A DNA stretch of 64,000 bases from Leptoclinus maculatus (Eukaryota > Chordata > Actinopteri > Perciformes > Stichaeidae), in contig JAVDOI010000012.1 in assembly GCA_032191485.1 (NCBI GenBank), positions 18,142,985-18,206,984 on the forward strand, in the 5' to 3' direction. A program made the translations under genes and the position numbers. Every line of letters starts with the position of its first letter. Within the stretch, counting starts at the first letter, position 1. Below the pieces are notes generated by a model, which saw only the letters and a list, made by a program, of their open reading frames with translations, ran no database searches and was not told the origin of the DNA. This document shows positions 47,694-59,880 of the stretch, in pieces.

Positions 47694-47757
47694 TATAAAT
47701 AGTTCTGATTTTCAGAGACAAAATCACTCTTCCGAAAATATTTGAAAGGACAACAAC
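47694..47757 (+). promoter_or_regulatory. Promoter-like TATA box inside the Harbinger-like element
   Basis: TATAAAT at 47694-47700 is followed, about 60 bases on, by an ATG in a context CAACATGCCG. The segment between is unlike the surrounding tandem repeats in composition, so it probably derives from a former transcription unit. Confidence 0.4.
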
Positions 47758-48219
47758 ATGCCGAAAATTAAACCCAAGAAGAAGGCGATGACTGCTGCAA
47801 AGAAGAAAGCTGCTGCTGCAGCAGCAGAAGAAGAACAGAAAAGAAGAGAAGAAGAATCTTCCTCAGACGACAACAACACGCCGAAAGTTAAACCTATCCG
47901 GGGTGCTCCAGGGTGTCAACTAGCTCCCGTTTCATCCCGGATTAACACGGTTATGCTACGGTTCATCCCGGTCTTACTACGGTTCATCCCAGTCTTACTA
48001 CGGTTCATCCCGGTCCTACTACGTTTCTTCCCGGATGCGCTACGATCAACGCCGCCCCCCTCTCCATTCCCGGGTGTCCCCGGATCACCCCGGATGTTAG
48101 TTGTACGTCCAACGAGCCGCTTGTCTTCCCGGATACGCCATGGACGGCCGCGGATGGCCACGGTTCAGCACGGATGGCCACGGTTTTACTACGGTTCATC
48201 ACGGAACATCCAGGACTGA
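47758..48219 (+). CDS. Basic/alanine-rich ORF within the Harbinger-like element (likely a relic)
   Basis: The 153-codon frame begins MPKIKPKKKAMTAAKKKA, then an Ala run, an acidic-basic stretch EEEQKRREEESSSDD, and a second KVKP-type motif at about residue 43. This first third (residues 1-46) has a real-gene look, similar to a nuclear, DNA-binding N-terminus. From about residue 48 the frame runs into the element's tandem repeats and reads LLRFIPV three times, which is unlikely to be protein selected for function. It may be the first exon remnant of an accessory or transposase gene. No named family recognised. Confidence 0.35.
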   Translation: MPKIKPKKKAMTAAKKKAAAAAAEEEQKRREEESSSDDNNTPKVKPIRGAPGCQLAPVSSRINTVMLRFIPVLLRFIPVLLRFIPVLLRFFPDALRSTPPPSPFPGVPGSPRMLVVRPTSRLSSRIRHGRPRMATVQHGWPRFYYGSSRNIQD

Positions 48220-48331
48220 CTACGGTTTCACTACGATTAAACTCCCGGATGACCCCGGATGACCCTGGATCTGATCCGTAGTGTCTCCGGGGACATCCGT
48301 AGTATGTCCGGCTTTCGGTGGAACTGGGGCT

Positions 48332-50210
48332 TTAGCACACTTACCAATTGTGCAAGGACACGCAGGCACATGGATTTCTTTACCCTGGCATTAAGCACTC
48401 ACCAAATCTCCAGTAGCGCCGAGATCGAAAAGTGGCCGATGGTATGCCTCTGTTGTTCAGCAGTATATACTATACTATACTATATATTTCTTGTTGGGAT
48501 ATATGCAAGGATTTTGAAATGACAATAAAATCAATTTTCTGATATACCCTGGAACTGATATTATGGCCAATGTTAGGCTATTTATATATATATATATATA
48601 TATATATCAACGGCATATACCACTGATATAAACGCCATACCACTTTGATTCAACGGCATATACCACTGATATGAACTTTCAAGCTGCACCTGCCTTCAGG
48701 AAACGGTATATGCCGTTAGAAAAGGTGTGGCATCAGTATATACCGCTGAAAAACAGTGGCATACCATCGATCTCGGCGTCTCTCCAAATCTCTGCTGCTG
48801 GCAGCACAGATTTTCCTGTACAGTCTCAGAGAGTCACTAGCATGGCTGTAGGCATGTACAAATCCATCCAGATCAAGTAGGATTTTTAGTATGAAGTGTG
48901 TTCACAATGAAAAGGTGACAAACAGAATGAATGCCACAATGCAATCCGCAAAGGATTTGGAGGAGTTCTGACAGCTGGAAAAACATGAAAATATTGTGAG
49001 GGATGATGAAACAATTCCAGAAAGAACAAAAAAAGAACATAGAAAAAAGCAAAAATCTCAATTTGATAAAACATCTGACGTTGCACTCAGTGTACCATTT
49101 TGTGTTAGCATGAAGTGTTTTTTATGTTAATTTTGTCCAATTGAACAAGGAGTTTCATAATAGTTAGATGTTTGAATTAATTAGCAGTGTAGGCCTGTGG
49201 CATAATCAGCCTAATTGATGCACCTGAGCAATCAGCTTGCACACCTGGTATTAATTACTGCTGTTGTCCTTATGAACGTTTTAAAGTAAACCAACAGCTT
49301 GAAAGTGCACAACCTAAAACTCTCTCTGTTTTGGAGAATAACTCTACTTTTAGTATGTGATGATATGATGTAAATATTGTATATTGTTTCCTTTCAACTG
49401 TGAGAGTCACTGCAAATGCACATCTCCGTATTTTAGCCCCCGTCTCTTGTTTAACCAAGGGCATGTGTAATAAACTCTTGCAGAGCTCAGCTTGACATTT
49501 TTGCCATTTCATTAGGGACTTGTAATGAAATGGGTAATGTCTTTCTATAATGGTTCTGCTGTCATTGTTCTGAACTATGTAGCATATCACATTGATTGAA
49601 TTGAAAGCATGAATGGGTCAAAATTAATGTGGTGGCCAGATGGGTCCAGTTTTGTCTCTCATATTCCCAGCCACAGCAGTCGATGTTGAAATCTGTCCTG
49701 ATGAGTGAGGAGCTATGTTGCACTTCAGCGTCAATCTGATTAGATTCATAATGCCATGCAATTTAAATTACGGGAAGAGGATTCTTGAAATGAGTTCTCA
49801 TACTGTCGCTGTGATTGCCATCTTTATCACGCAGATGTAATGTAGAGACTGACTAATCCTCACTGTCATGTGCTTCACGTTCTGTACTGACTGAGACATT
49901 GACCAGAATGGGGCGCAGATCCCCCCTCTCGACAGGCCATCCATCTCTTTCTCTGTCGTTCTTTAACTGAATTAGACCTGCTCTTTAAGCGTGTGTGTGT
50001 GTGTGTGTGTGTTCCTAACTTAGGTTAAGTTTGGGGATACGTTTCAGCCTAAAAAACTATTTATTGGGGATGGCTTGTCCAATTTGGGACAAAAGCTGTG
50101 TCGCCACTTGGAAAAAGTTGATTTTGATGTCATTGGTTAGGGTTAGGCAAGTGGTGGTTATTGTTAGGGTAAGTTTGAATGTAAGTCAAAGTTATACCCA
50201 AAGGTGTCCT

Positions 50211-50246
<36 letters not shown>

Positions 50247-50966
50247 GTGTGCATGCACTTGTGCACCTATTCAAAAGTGGACCAGAGGACATTTGGAGGT
50301 CAACTGTTGATCGCGTTTTAATATAAAGGTGTAAAACCTCAACTGTAGTGAATGTCCTTCCTAGATTTAAACTTGACATTGAAATGAAATGAAGAGCTAC
50401 CCAGAAGACAAGGGAATGTAAAACATTTTCAAATCTATGAAAGTAAGGATGTAACAGCAGACTTTTACCAAAATGTAGAACCAATCCTGTTAATTTTTGC
50501 CTTGGAAATTGTTCCACTTTTCACTTCTGTTAATAGAGTTGAAAACGTTGGCCTCACTGAAATCCGTAAATGGACTATTACATTTTCTTATTCAGCTTAA
50601 ATTCCAAAGCATCTATCTTGCAATTTGTTGTTAATTTTAAATGTTTCATTCACTACTCATCCAAACACTTTATGTGTATCCTTGAGCTCAGAGACCGATC
50701 TTTTGAATCCTGCATTGTTTACTACGATGCCACTGTCCATCGCCGATGGCTGACAGTCACCGATCCACTGAGCCCAGTGCTGACTTTCCATCGGGACTTA
50801 CTTCTTAATTTGTGTTTTGGAACAACGGTAAAACATTTTAGAGTTGAAGTTGTGGGGTTGTCATGTTTCAGTCATCACTAGCGGTCCATAGTTCCATGAT
50901 TCATACATAAGAATATTCAAAAAAGGGTGTATTGCCAGGGTTTCGGAAATACTGTCTGATAAATGG

Positions 50967-51040
<74 letters not shown>

Positions 51041-53482
51041 GTGCGTGTGTGCGTGTGTGTGTGCGTGTGTGTGTGCAGGCGTGTGTGCAGGCGTGCGTAA
51101 TGACTGACTGACAATGACAAATCACGGTGGCCAGAGCGCTAAGGACGGAGCGGTCACGCTGGAATTGACTCTGGTCAAATGAGATGTCTGGCTGCCGCTG
51201 ACTTTTTGATAGACTGAATGCATGCAGCGCAAAGACACACGCATTAATGGAACTGGCTCCATCCTCTCCCACTGATTTCACAGCTTGAGTGCGTCTGGGT
51301 ATTTAAGTATTCCTTTACTGTACCTGTACGTTGATGTTCTTTAATAGCTCAAGTTAACCTTTTCCTACATCCTCCGCAGAATTGAAAAAACGATCAGTGC
51401 GAAGTGATGGCGACGTTGTGGGCAAGAGAGTTGTTCTTGCTGCACAAGTGTCATCTGATGAATGCCATCTGTAATGTCACCACAGAGCCGCGAGAGAAAA
51501 GAAGAGAACGTGTGCATCAGACTCTGATAATCTCTCCTCACAGGGATGTAGATTGGGACACACACATCTGTTCAGTCCCCATTGTGTCCCATTCAAAGTT
51601 GTACCAAATACATTTCCTGCAATGTCTAAGATTGGACACTGGCCCCAAAATAGCAACATCTAAGTGAACTAAGATGACATTTTCCCATTTTGTTTTGTTT
51701 TCTGCAGTGTAAAATAAAAAGTCCTTGTAACGTGGAGTTTGTTTGCTTTGAATTCTGGGAATGACAGCAGGGTTCATGGACTTCCAACGCATATTCAAAA
51801 ACTTTGTGACTGAAGCCCTACTCTACATGTTTAACGTGCCGCGCTAAGGATGTGCAGCTTGACAAATTGAACCGATGCAACACATAATGCACATATTTTG
51901 AATAAGCCCCACCCCAGTTTAAAAATAAATGACCAAGTGCTATCGGCTGCCGCAGGCGAGTGGGCCGTGTTGTCGAGCAAGATGGAATCCATTAAAGTTA
52001 GCGTACAAAAGATTATAGCAAACCAAGAGAAAAAGATCTTCAGGCGCCTCTGACTCCATCTTAACCATAACATGGCCAAGTTTATGGCAATAATTGAAAT
52101 TCATAATATATGAAAGAAAAGAATACATCTGAGAACCCACAAAGAAACCCAACAGTGCTGTTTGAATAAACTATTGATTTGTGCCAACTCAAATGGCTTA
52201 TTTATGAACCTTTTGAAACAGGTTTCTTTCCTCTCTGATGTTTGTTTTCTACTATTTGTGATGTTTTCATTTTTGTGTAAATCTGGTTCTGTTTGAGTGA
52301 TATGTTATTCATATTCGAACAGATAAAAGCAAGTTTTTTTTGTGTCAAAACTCAAATCAGAACACCGACATCATACACACGATCGAAGCTCACTATGTTC
52401 AGTGGCGGCAGGATCTCCATAAATCTTTTAAAAAATCCTTTAATAAAAATATAAACCAGTGCTCCTGATAACTTCAGATCATGTCTCGTGTTTTCTTCAG
52501 TATCAATTGTCCGGGTCCAGAATCCAACCTCTCCACCGAGTTCGAGTCCACTGCAACAAGTTGACAATTCTGTCTGATATATAGTCATTTGGGTGATTGT
52601 TGTCAAATGGAACACAAACAGAAAGATTTCCACGATGCAGATCGATGATGACGACCATTAACATTTACCCGGCTTTTATTTTGACTTGGGTTAAATTGGT
52701 CTAATGGCACACATATTATGGAAGATATCAAGGTACTTTAAAACCCATAGCAACCCAATTGCCGCAATTTGTGTCAAAACATCACACGCCTTCGTCTTGG
52801 AGTTATAAGTCAGACAAATCTGAGCGCACAGACATGATAGAGATATTATTAGATTCAGTGTGAGGTCTTCCTCTGCATCAAAGCAATCTGGTTGTAGTTG
52901 GATGTCTGTACATCCATGGGTACCTTGCTAACAGGAACTGCTATTTTTGCATACTTTTAATGGTGCCAATTTGCTGGTGGGGTCTCAGTTTGGTCTGATT
53001 TAGTAACATGGTTAAGATATTATGTTATTTAGTATGGTATGTTGGCAGTTGAACCTGTACATATGAGTGCAGATGGCTGTGGAAAAACATTTTACAAAAT
53101 TGAAGGAATAGACTAACTTACTTCTGGTATTAATGCATTTTGTTGTGACACAAAGAGATATCTACGATTTCACTCCTATTCATGTGTTTTCAGGCTTTAC
53201 ATTTTAAAAACAATGAAATACAATTTAAAATGATTTCCCTGTGATTTGCTGGGGGCAATTTATCCACATTGTCACTGGGTTGTTGAGCATGATTGCATGG
53301 CGGCGCATACTTTGTATTTTCCATCAAACACTTAAAGATGTAATTATGGTGTATGTCCTTGTATCCTCAATACAAATCTACATGTCTGTTATCTGTTCAA
53401 GTCTGGTTTTTAAATATGCACATCATAATCATATATCCTTCCTCTCGCCCTCTGACGCTGTCTCTCTCCCTTGTGTGTTCAG
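48332..53482. other. ntsr1 intron 2, right part
   Basis: No exon or supported gene. A (TA)n tract lies at 48582-48607, followed by a cluster of related words ('cggcatataccactgatat' at about 48611 and 48654, then inverted-looking forms to 48760). (GT)n tracts occur at 49989-50012, 50214-50250 and 50968-51076, the last one compound with GTGC. The rest is unremarkable AT-rich intron. Confidence 0.4.
50968..51076. repeat. Compound (GT)n/(GTGC)n microsatellite
   Basis: A long GT tract followed by GTGTGTGC-type units. Confidence 0.9.
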
Positions 53483-53567
53483 GAGCGGTGGTTATAGCCT
53501 TTGTGGTCTGCTGGCTGCCCTATCACGCTCGCCGCCTCATGTTTTGCTACGTCTCCGACTGGTCCGA
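53483..53567 (+). CDS. ntsr1: ntsr1 exon 3: helix 6 (residues 285-313)
   Basis: The acceptor TGTGTTCAG is followed by an 85-nt exon that reads AVVIAFVVCWLPYHARRLMF. It carries the C294-W295-L296-P297 switch of helix 6 and the basic residues of the binding pocket's extracellular end, then CYVSDWS. The first two bases complete the arginine codon left open by exon 2, and the last two (GA) are completed to Asp by exon 4, across the donor GTGAGT at 53568. Such a small helix 6 exon is normal for this receptor. Confidence 0.95.
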
Positions 53568-56500
53568 GTGAGTTACGATCCTTCTCCACCTCTCACGCCA
53601 GGGAACCTCCAGTAGTTGTGGTTGCTCTGTGCAGAAACACACCAATGCTGCAGACACAGTGCACGTACAGCAACACAGACTTTCACACGCATGCACATTA
53701 CTTTGACATATGCAGAGACCGTAGCATGCACACACGCTAATATTGTCTATAGTTGCATTTACAGGGTCATTAGTTAAGAGCGTCTGACAAAGAGGAGCAG
53801 GTCAGATACATCTTCCTGATTAGATTGCCTTCATTAACATTCTCATCCTCGCTCTCTCTCTGACACACACACACGTCTCCCTTTCTTTTCTTTTTTCCTA
53901 AAACGATTAGTCCTTCCAAACTACATAGTGTTGTCCCTAATTAAATCAAACACACAGCGTTTCAGTAAATGAGCGTTAGTGCTGGGAAAGCCTCGTATTC
54001 TCCTCTATAAGGATGAACAAACAGCAGTTTTTAGGGTTTGCACAGTTCCTCTCTGTCATTGTGGCTTATGAGAAACATTGTACGTTTTTTTAAATCATAT
54101 TTAGTCAACCTCTTCCTGTTTTGTTTTGCTTTTTGTACATATTGGATTTTTCTTCGCTTTATCGCTGATTAATATTCACGTCCTCATGACAAAAACAACA
54201 GTTAAAAAGAAATGCTTTGCCGTGCAAATTAAATGTGGGAACATTTTTAAAAAAGGCCCCCAATGTCAAAAAACCTTTAGATGTGGGAATAATTAGTTTG
54301 TCGTCGAAAGTTTGCCAATTCTGTCTCAAAAGCCTCACAGGCGTTGTGTCATGCATAATTATATGCATGTTAATAATACAAACATTCAGTCTCATTTACC
54401 TTGAGGCAACCAAACTGTAATATGACTCAAATTAGTGTCTTATTCATAATCAATTGGTATGATTGTTGTTTCACATCATTAAGCAACTAGTTGCCATCCA
54501 CTGATATCAAACACGAGCAGCCGTTTGTCTTCAATATAAGCAGATTATGCTAATACTTTGTTGGTGTGTGAGTTTTCTGCATCAAGGCATTATTTAGAGG
54601 CAAGCACTGTTATTATTCAGACACCCACAGTGTACCTAAGTGAGACACAGTTAGACCTAAGACAGGCAGAGGCAGTGAAGGAGTGTGTGTGGTGTGTGAC
54701 TAAAGCAGCATCCTGTGCACCTGTTCCTTTCTCCCTCCCCCAACAAGGAGACAGGACACCAGAGATAGGTTTCATGTGCAAGAAATTCCCTTCATTGAGT
54801 AGTGACGTATTAACAATTAAAAAGTCCTGCAATGTGTCACTCAATGTGTGTGTGTGTAGACTGGCCCCTAACTACAAATAGCAGATACTGATTGCAGGAG
54901 TCTGTTTGATTTGAATCCTTTTCTTTTCTTTTGGAAGTTTGTTGTCATTGAGCTGAGAATCACCTGTTTCCATGAGACAGTGACAGACACAGGGCTCCCC
55001 TTTCCTAAATCAGTGGTGCAATGCGCAAATATCAGAGAAAAAATAAGTATTTTGCGGGGGGGCTCAGGGCACGTTGACAGACTTTAGCTGATTTTGTGCC
55101 AAGAAGCACCCGGTGCAGATGAATGTGGATTGGGAGTAGGAGGTATCAGTTAGTGTTGAAGGGACTGGAAGCAGTCCCGACCAGTTCAAATATTTGTCTT
55201 TTCTTTCCTGGTAAGAGCAGTTCTCTCTAAATAAAATCGGTCCTTAGTGGATCTGCCTCAAGAGGAAATTGACTTATGTGCAGGAAGCACAAACTCAGAA
55301 TGTACAAATGCTGCACTTGTCCCACGTTGCGTGTCATTATAATGAAAAATGCAGGGTTTTACTATCAAAAATAAAAATTGTACCAGAGCAAAGACTAGGA
55401 TCTTCGTCATCATCTGTTACAGAATTACCTTAGTATATGTAATGAAAAGGTCAACTATTTCTGTTGGCCCTTTCAATCCTACCCCTCATTCATCTTTGAT
55501 GGTGTCTCTATATACAGACAGACACGCACATCATTGACTTTACGCACACTTCAGTGACCATTGTCCACTGCGACAGCAGAACAGATCGATACACCAGATG
55601 CCAGTAACTGAGATGCTGCTTGGGAGTATCTACACTATGTGTGAGGACATTGATGTGTTATGACTTATAACCTTTCACTTTTCCCTCAGTGTGCATTGTT
55701 TCCGGGTTTTAAGTTGTCTTATCTTATCCGCTTGTTTCTATGCTACATACCCTCCTATTTAGTATCCATTCATCCTTACTTTGCCTCTACACATGAATAC
55801 AAACAACACAGTAACATCTCTTGAGAACCATTTAGTTTGCGCTGGTGATCCAGCAATGCAACACTTAAAGTGGAACTGAACTGACTATATACCTCATATC
55901 ATGTCTACATGTTATTTGTTTTGCATTGCTATTTAAACGGCAGATTGGGCAAACCGGAGAAGTGATCGGTCTTCTGCAGTGCAACTGCAAGAATTATAGA
56001 TTGAAGCAGAAATATTTCGTTGGATGAAAACATGTGAATTTTAGAGATGATTACATCTATCTTTTTTCAATAAAATTTGACTTTTGGACTTTACCACACT
56101 CTGTATAGGAAGTGTTTGGACAGAAACAGTCCTACACAGTCACCACTGAAATCTTATTATAATAATAATATTAGTGAAACCTAATCTTTATCTGCAACTG
56201 TGCAGAAATTCCGGTGTTAAAACAGAATAAAGAGACAATTTTGTTTTAAAAGCTGCTCAGTATTCGAATGTTGATTTGGAATTCGACAGTCAACATTATG
56301 GATGAAGTTTCAAAGTTTCCAACTATTTGGTACAGTCCTTGTCTTATATGATGAGTCTCATATTCTGTTTAAGGAGAGTACTCTATTTACTATTTGTCAC
56401 TGTCCATTGACGGGGGAATTAATGTTGCCTTCACATATTGGGAAGGGAAGGGGCAGGTATGAGGTCCAAACCGGTTTCTTTTGAACGATAGATATTTAGT

Positions 56501-56864
56501 GACTATCGGGTGTTTAGACCATATTGCTTTTCTCCAGTTACCAAAAACTCCACAAGTATCCGATATCCTTATCTCGTGTCTTCTATGCCTCCAAGACAAA
56601 ATCATGCTTTCTCTGAAACAGCGGATGTGCGTCCTTTCCAGCATCCTTTTTCAGAGCACTCAGAGCCGCCGTCTTATTTGTGCTGCCGCTCTGAGTTCTT
56701 TTAGTTGAAAATATCTGAACTTTTCATAAAGTCAGCGCTGTCTGCCAGGAAAGAAAGAAAACTCATGGACACTGTGTGGTCTAAAAGCAGTACGTTTGCT
56801 GTGTGAGCCTAACTGCTGAGCTTGTGAAGGCTAAGAAAAACGTACCCAGCCCCAATTTCTACAT

Positions 56865-56982
56865 CAGGGGTCACTGTTAGGCGGACCGCGGTCCAAGTCT
56901 GGACCCGGACCTATAACCAATAGATAATTAAGAATTATTACATTTTTACGGAGCGCTTCTGAATTTTAATTGACTACCCTTG
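56865..56982. mobile_element. 118-bp hAT-type MITE with perfect 8-bp target duplication
   Basis: The element starts CAGGGGTCAC and ends ACTACCCTTG, imperfect inverted repeats. TTCTACAT flanks it exactly on both sides (56857-56864 and 56983-56990). The word 'ggaccgcggtcca' inside is a short palindrome. Size and target duplication fit an internally deleted hAT. Confidence 0.75.
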
Positions 56983-57828
56983 TTCTACATCAACCCGCAC
57001 AGGCAGCAGCAAGGGTCAGTGTGGTCTGGAATTGAATTATTTACATTTTATGATGATTGTATTTTTTAACATTCCCATCTAAAGCCCCGGAAGCCTGATG
57101 CTGACGATGCCACTGATCTCAAATTGTGTTATGCATTCCAATTCATTAATGGATTGAAATTGAAATCAATATGCTCCCTTTTTACTCTCCAGTATATGTT
57201 CATCTAATTGAGGCATAGAAAATGTGTATTCTTCCTTTCATCTTACTGAAGCGTAGACAGAATGAACAAAGCCAGAGGTTGGTGGAAAGCCCACACATAC
57301 ACCTTCCTGATGCTTTCTCATCCTTTTAAAAAAATAGTTTTTACTGGTTAAAAACATTAGCAAACAATAAACGCACTGTACAGGTACATTCTTTACATGC
57401 ATAGTTTAGAGGGTATGATTTAAATTTTGTTTCATATTTATTCTCATTATTATTCAGCCAAGATCTTCCTAGTTGTAAAAAGAAAGAAAAACAACTTTAA
57501 TGACATCCTAAGCAAAGAGGTAAAAATGAAACACCAAGTATGGTTTACATAATGTACTACCTTGTCATTTGCAAGTGCCTTGATCATCTCAAGTGTTGAT
57601 TGTAAAAAGAAATGTTTATCCACACCACGCGTTCATGAGCTTGCTTGCCCGTAGTAGCCTAGCCTTGTAGCCGCAGCATCTAGTTTATGAGGCCGTGACA
57701 ATTGTTATGTGCTGACATTGCATTGGATATATTGTTGAATAACCTCAACAGAATTACTGAAATTGGGCTAAAAACCATGGATGTATTAATGATCCAGCAT
57801 CGTATTACAAAAATAGGTGGTAACACTT

Positions 57829-58270
57829 TATAATAACTACACGCTATGAAGCATTAGTATGAGTAAACACTTAAATCATCATTTATAAAGCATTGTTCCT
57901 ACATTAACACTCATTAGTATACAATTCATAACAGCAGTTATAAATGTTTTATTCTTGATTAATAAGCTCGTCTATTATGTGTTTCGTGATTGTGTTTTCA
58001 TACTTTATAAATGATGGATTCCCCATTTGTAAATGAAGTATTATATATATTACAAACCAATTAAGGAGTTGTAGATGATTAATAAGATGATTTATAAAGT
58101 GTTCATAAATCATTAAGAACTTATTTAGATGTACATTATACATGTATTTATGTATATATATAATGATTTAGATATGCACTAATGGTTAGGGACTATGTTA
58201 ATATATGCTTTATAAATGCGTATTAATACTGCAATTCATGATTAATTCAGGTAGTTACTAGTCATTAGTA
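57829..58270. repeat. AT-rich teleost repeat ('acactttataataac')
   Basis: The stretch is built of variants of 'tttataaagca', 'attaatgatt' and 'cattagtatg'-like words, starts with 'gtaacactttataataactac', and has the look of a degraded DNA-transposon family that I have seen as an abundant fish repeat. It is non-coding. Confidence 0.45.
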
Positions 58271-58707
58271 TTTTGTGACTATTGTTGCCTCTTTTTAGGT
58301 GGCAGGAGTGAAAATGAATCATTGTCAACATTTGTTCTATTATGGTTTAGAATGATGAAGACAGTTGGAGAACAATATGATGTTGGCTCTACAGGTGGAC
58401 TTTTTGCTAATGTACAGATCTTAAGGCATTCTATTACGTATCTCAAATGGCTTAAGACAAATGTTCATATAGCTACCCCCGGAGCCCCCTAGGTTTGGAG
58501 CTGAGCCCTAACTGTTCACAGTGTCTCGCTCCGCCCCTGAATCCACAGTACAAGTGATGAATTACAGCCAATATATCCAGTATTAAAGCTGCATACTGCT
58601 AGAAGGAAGCTGACAGATATGTCTTATATGATATGTTTAATATATCTATTCAAACACATAAATATGTCACATGTAACAATGGCTCCCTGTCTCCTGTTTT
58701 CTCACAG

Positions 58708-58963
58708 TGACTTATACGACTTCTACCACTATTTCTACATGCTGACCAACGTCCTGTTCTACGTCAGCTCCGCCATCAACCCAATCCTCTACAACCTGGT
58801 GTCGGCCACCTACCGCCAGATATTCTTCTCCACGCTGCGCTACTTCTGCTTGCCCTGCCGCCGTACACCCAGGAGGCACCCCCACCCCTTTACCCGCCAC
58901 TCCATCAGCATATCCAGCAACCACACCCTCTCCACCAACATCATCAAAGAGACTGCATACTGA
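58708..58963 (+). CDS. ntsr1: ntsr1 exon 4: helix 7 and C-terminal tail (residues 313-397)
   Basis: After the acceptor TTTTCTCACAG the frame completes D313 and reads LYDFYHYFYMLTNVLFYVSS, then the N337-P338-I-L-Y341 motif of helix 7. The tail has a Cys pair (C360, C363) that is a likely palmitoylation site, a basic stretch RRTPRRH, and a Ser/Thr-rich end SSNHTLSTNIIKETAY where kinases and arrestin act in the family. The stop TGA is at 58961-58963. The tail agrees with mammalian NTSR1 and is shorter by a few residues. Confidence 0.95.
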
Positions 58964-59880
58964 TTAGGCTGCAACTGAATACGCCCTCCTCATGCTATGA
59001 ACCCATCTGTGCCACATTGTGAATACTTGTCCAACTTCATCCAGGACATTCTGGAACTGGTTTGGAGACTGTTGGCACAGGCTGATCCAGTACTGAGATC
59101 GCTATCATTTGACATGTGGCACCAAGTGCTCACTATGAGATTTCATTTCAAATGCACATTTATTGTGTGTGATTCTGTGTCTTTGTTCATTCAACATGAG
59201 TTTGGGAAATGAAAAAAAAACACGACATATAACGATGGAAGTATGAAAAGGGGAAGGAAACGGGCGAAAGAGCATCTTTTAAATGGAAACTGATATGTAG
59301 ATGTTATATACAGTATAGATGTTTGTATTGTACCAATGATTCACACTGGCTTGGTGCTGTACAGTGCACATGACTCAACTTAAAAACCTCTTGAAAGTAC
59401 TTTCTCTATAACTATGGCCTCTGGCAATACTTTCACCACTACTGAAGTGCTGATGCAACCTTCCTTTGTGCTACATTGGGTGAGCATCTGTGGATCAACT
59501 CAGCTTTGATGTTGGGGAAAAGAAAGTTGCACAGAGTTGGTATTTCTCTTTCTTGGATTGACTGCTGTGTGGGAAGAATCCATTTGCGTCATTACCACTT
59601 ACCTCATTTGCCTATCTTGGCTTTGTCCCGAGCTGCTTTTAAGCACACCTTTAGTCAAACAGAAGGTGAGTTCAAATAGCTGGTCCTTAGACGTATAAAT
59701 GTACATGGAATTTGTAAATAGTGCGTACAAACCATATGATTATTTCTGGTTAGTTTAATTGTGTAAAGAAATGTACTAATCAATACCATTACCCATGAAA
59801 TCTTAACATTTTCAATACCCAATTTGGTACCATTGTTAAAAAAAATACAACACAATAAACACTTTGAACTAGTCTTATTT
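58964..59880 (+). other. ntsr1: ntsr1 3' untranslated region (predicted)
   Basis: A poly(A) signal AATAAA lies at 59854-59859 in an A-rich setting, about 890 bases after the stop, and no earlier perfect signal is better placed. The 3' end is a prediction from this signal. Confidence 0.5.

Larger units (their letters stand above)
47369..48331 (+). mobile_element. Harbinger-like non-autonomous element, 963 bp, 3-bp TTA duplication
   Basis: The ends AGCCCCAGTTCCACCGAAAG and CTTTCGGTGGAACTGGGGCT are exact inverted repeats that go on into 'ccggatgtcc'/'ggacatccg'. TTA flanks both sides (47366-47368 and 48332-48334), as PIF/Harbinger elements do. The sub-terminal regions are packed with short direct repeats built on 'cccggat', 'cacggatgagcacgg' and 'ctacggttcatcccggtctta' (three near-identical units between 47950 and 48020). 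In the middle a TATA box at 47694-47700 and a start codon at 47758 look like the start of a gene left over from a larger element. Confidence 0.75.
53568..58707. other. ntsr1: ntsr1 intron 3 (5.1 kb)
   Basis: Ends are GTGAGT and a pyrimidine tract ending TTTTCTCACAG. It contains the small hAT element at 56865-56982 and an AT-rich repeat at 57829-58270. No nested gene is supported; open frames such as 54558-54881 carry no motif. Confidence 0.6.

Noticed and set aside
47940..48025. CRISPR-like or protein repeat array
   Set aside because: The three near-identical units are contiguous tandem repeats inside a transposon, and the repeated LLRFIPV reading is a by-product.
56865..56982. Candidate small RNA gene (palindromic 'ggaccgcggtcca')
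   Set aside because: Exact 8-bp target duplications and hAT-type ends explain the segment as a MITE.
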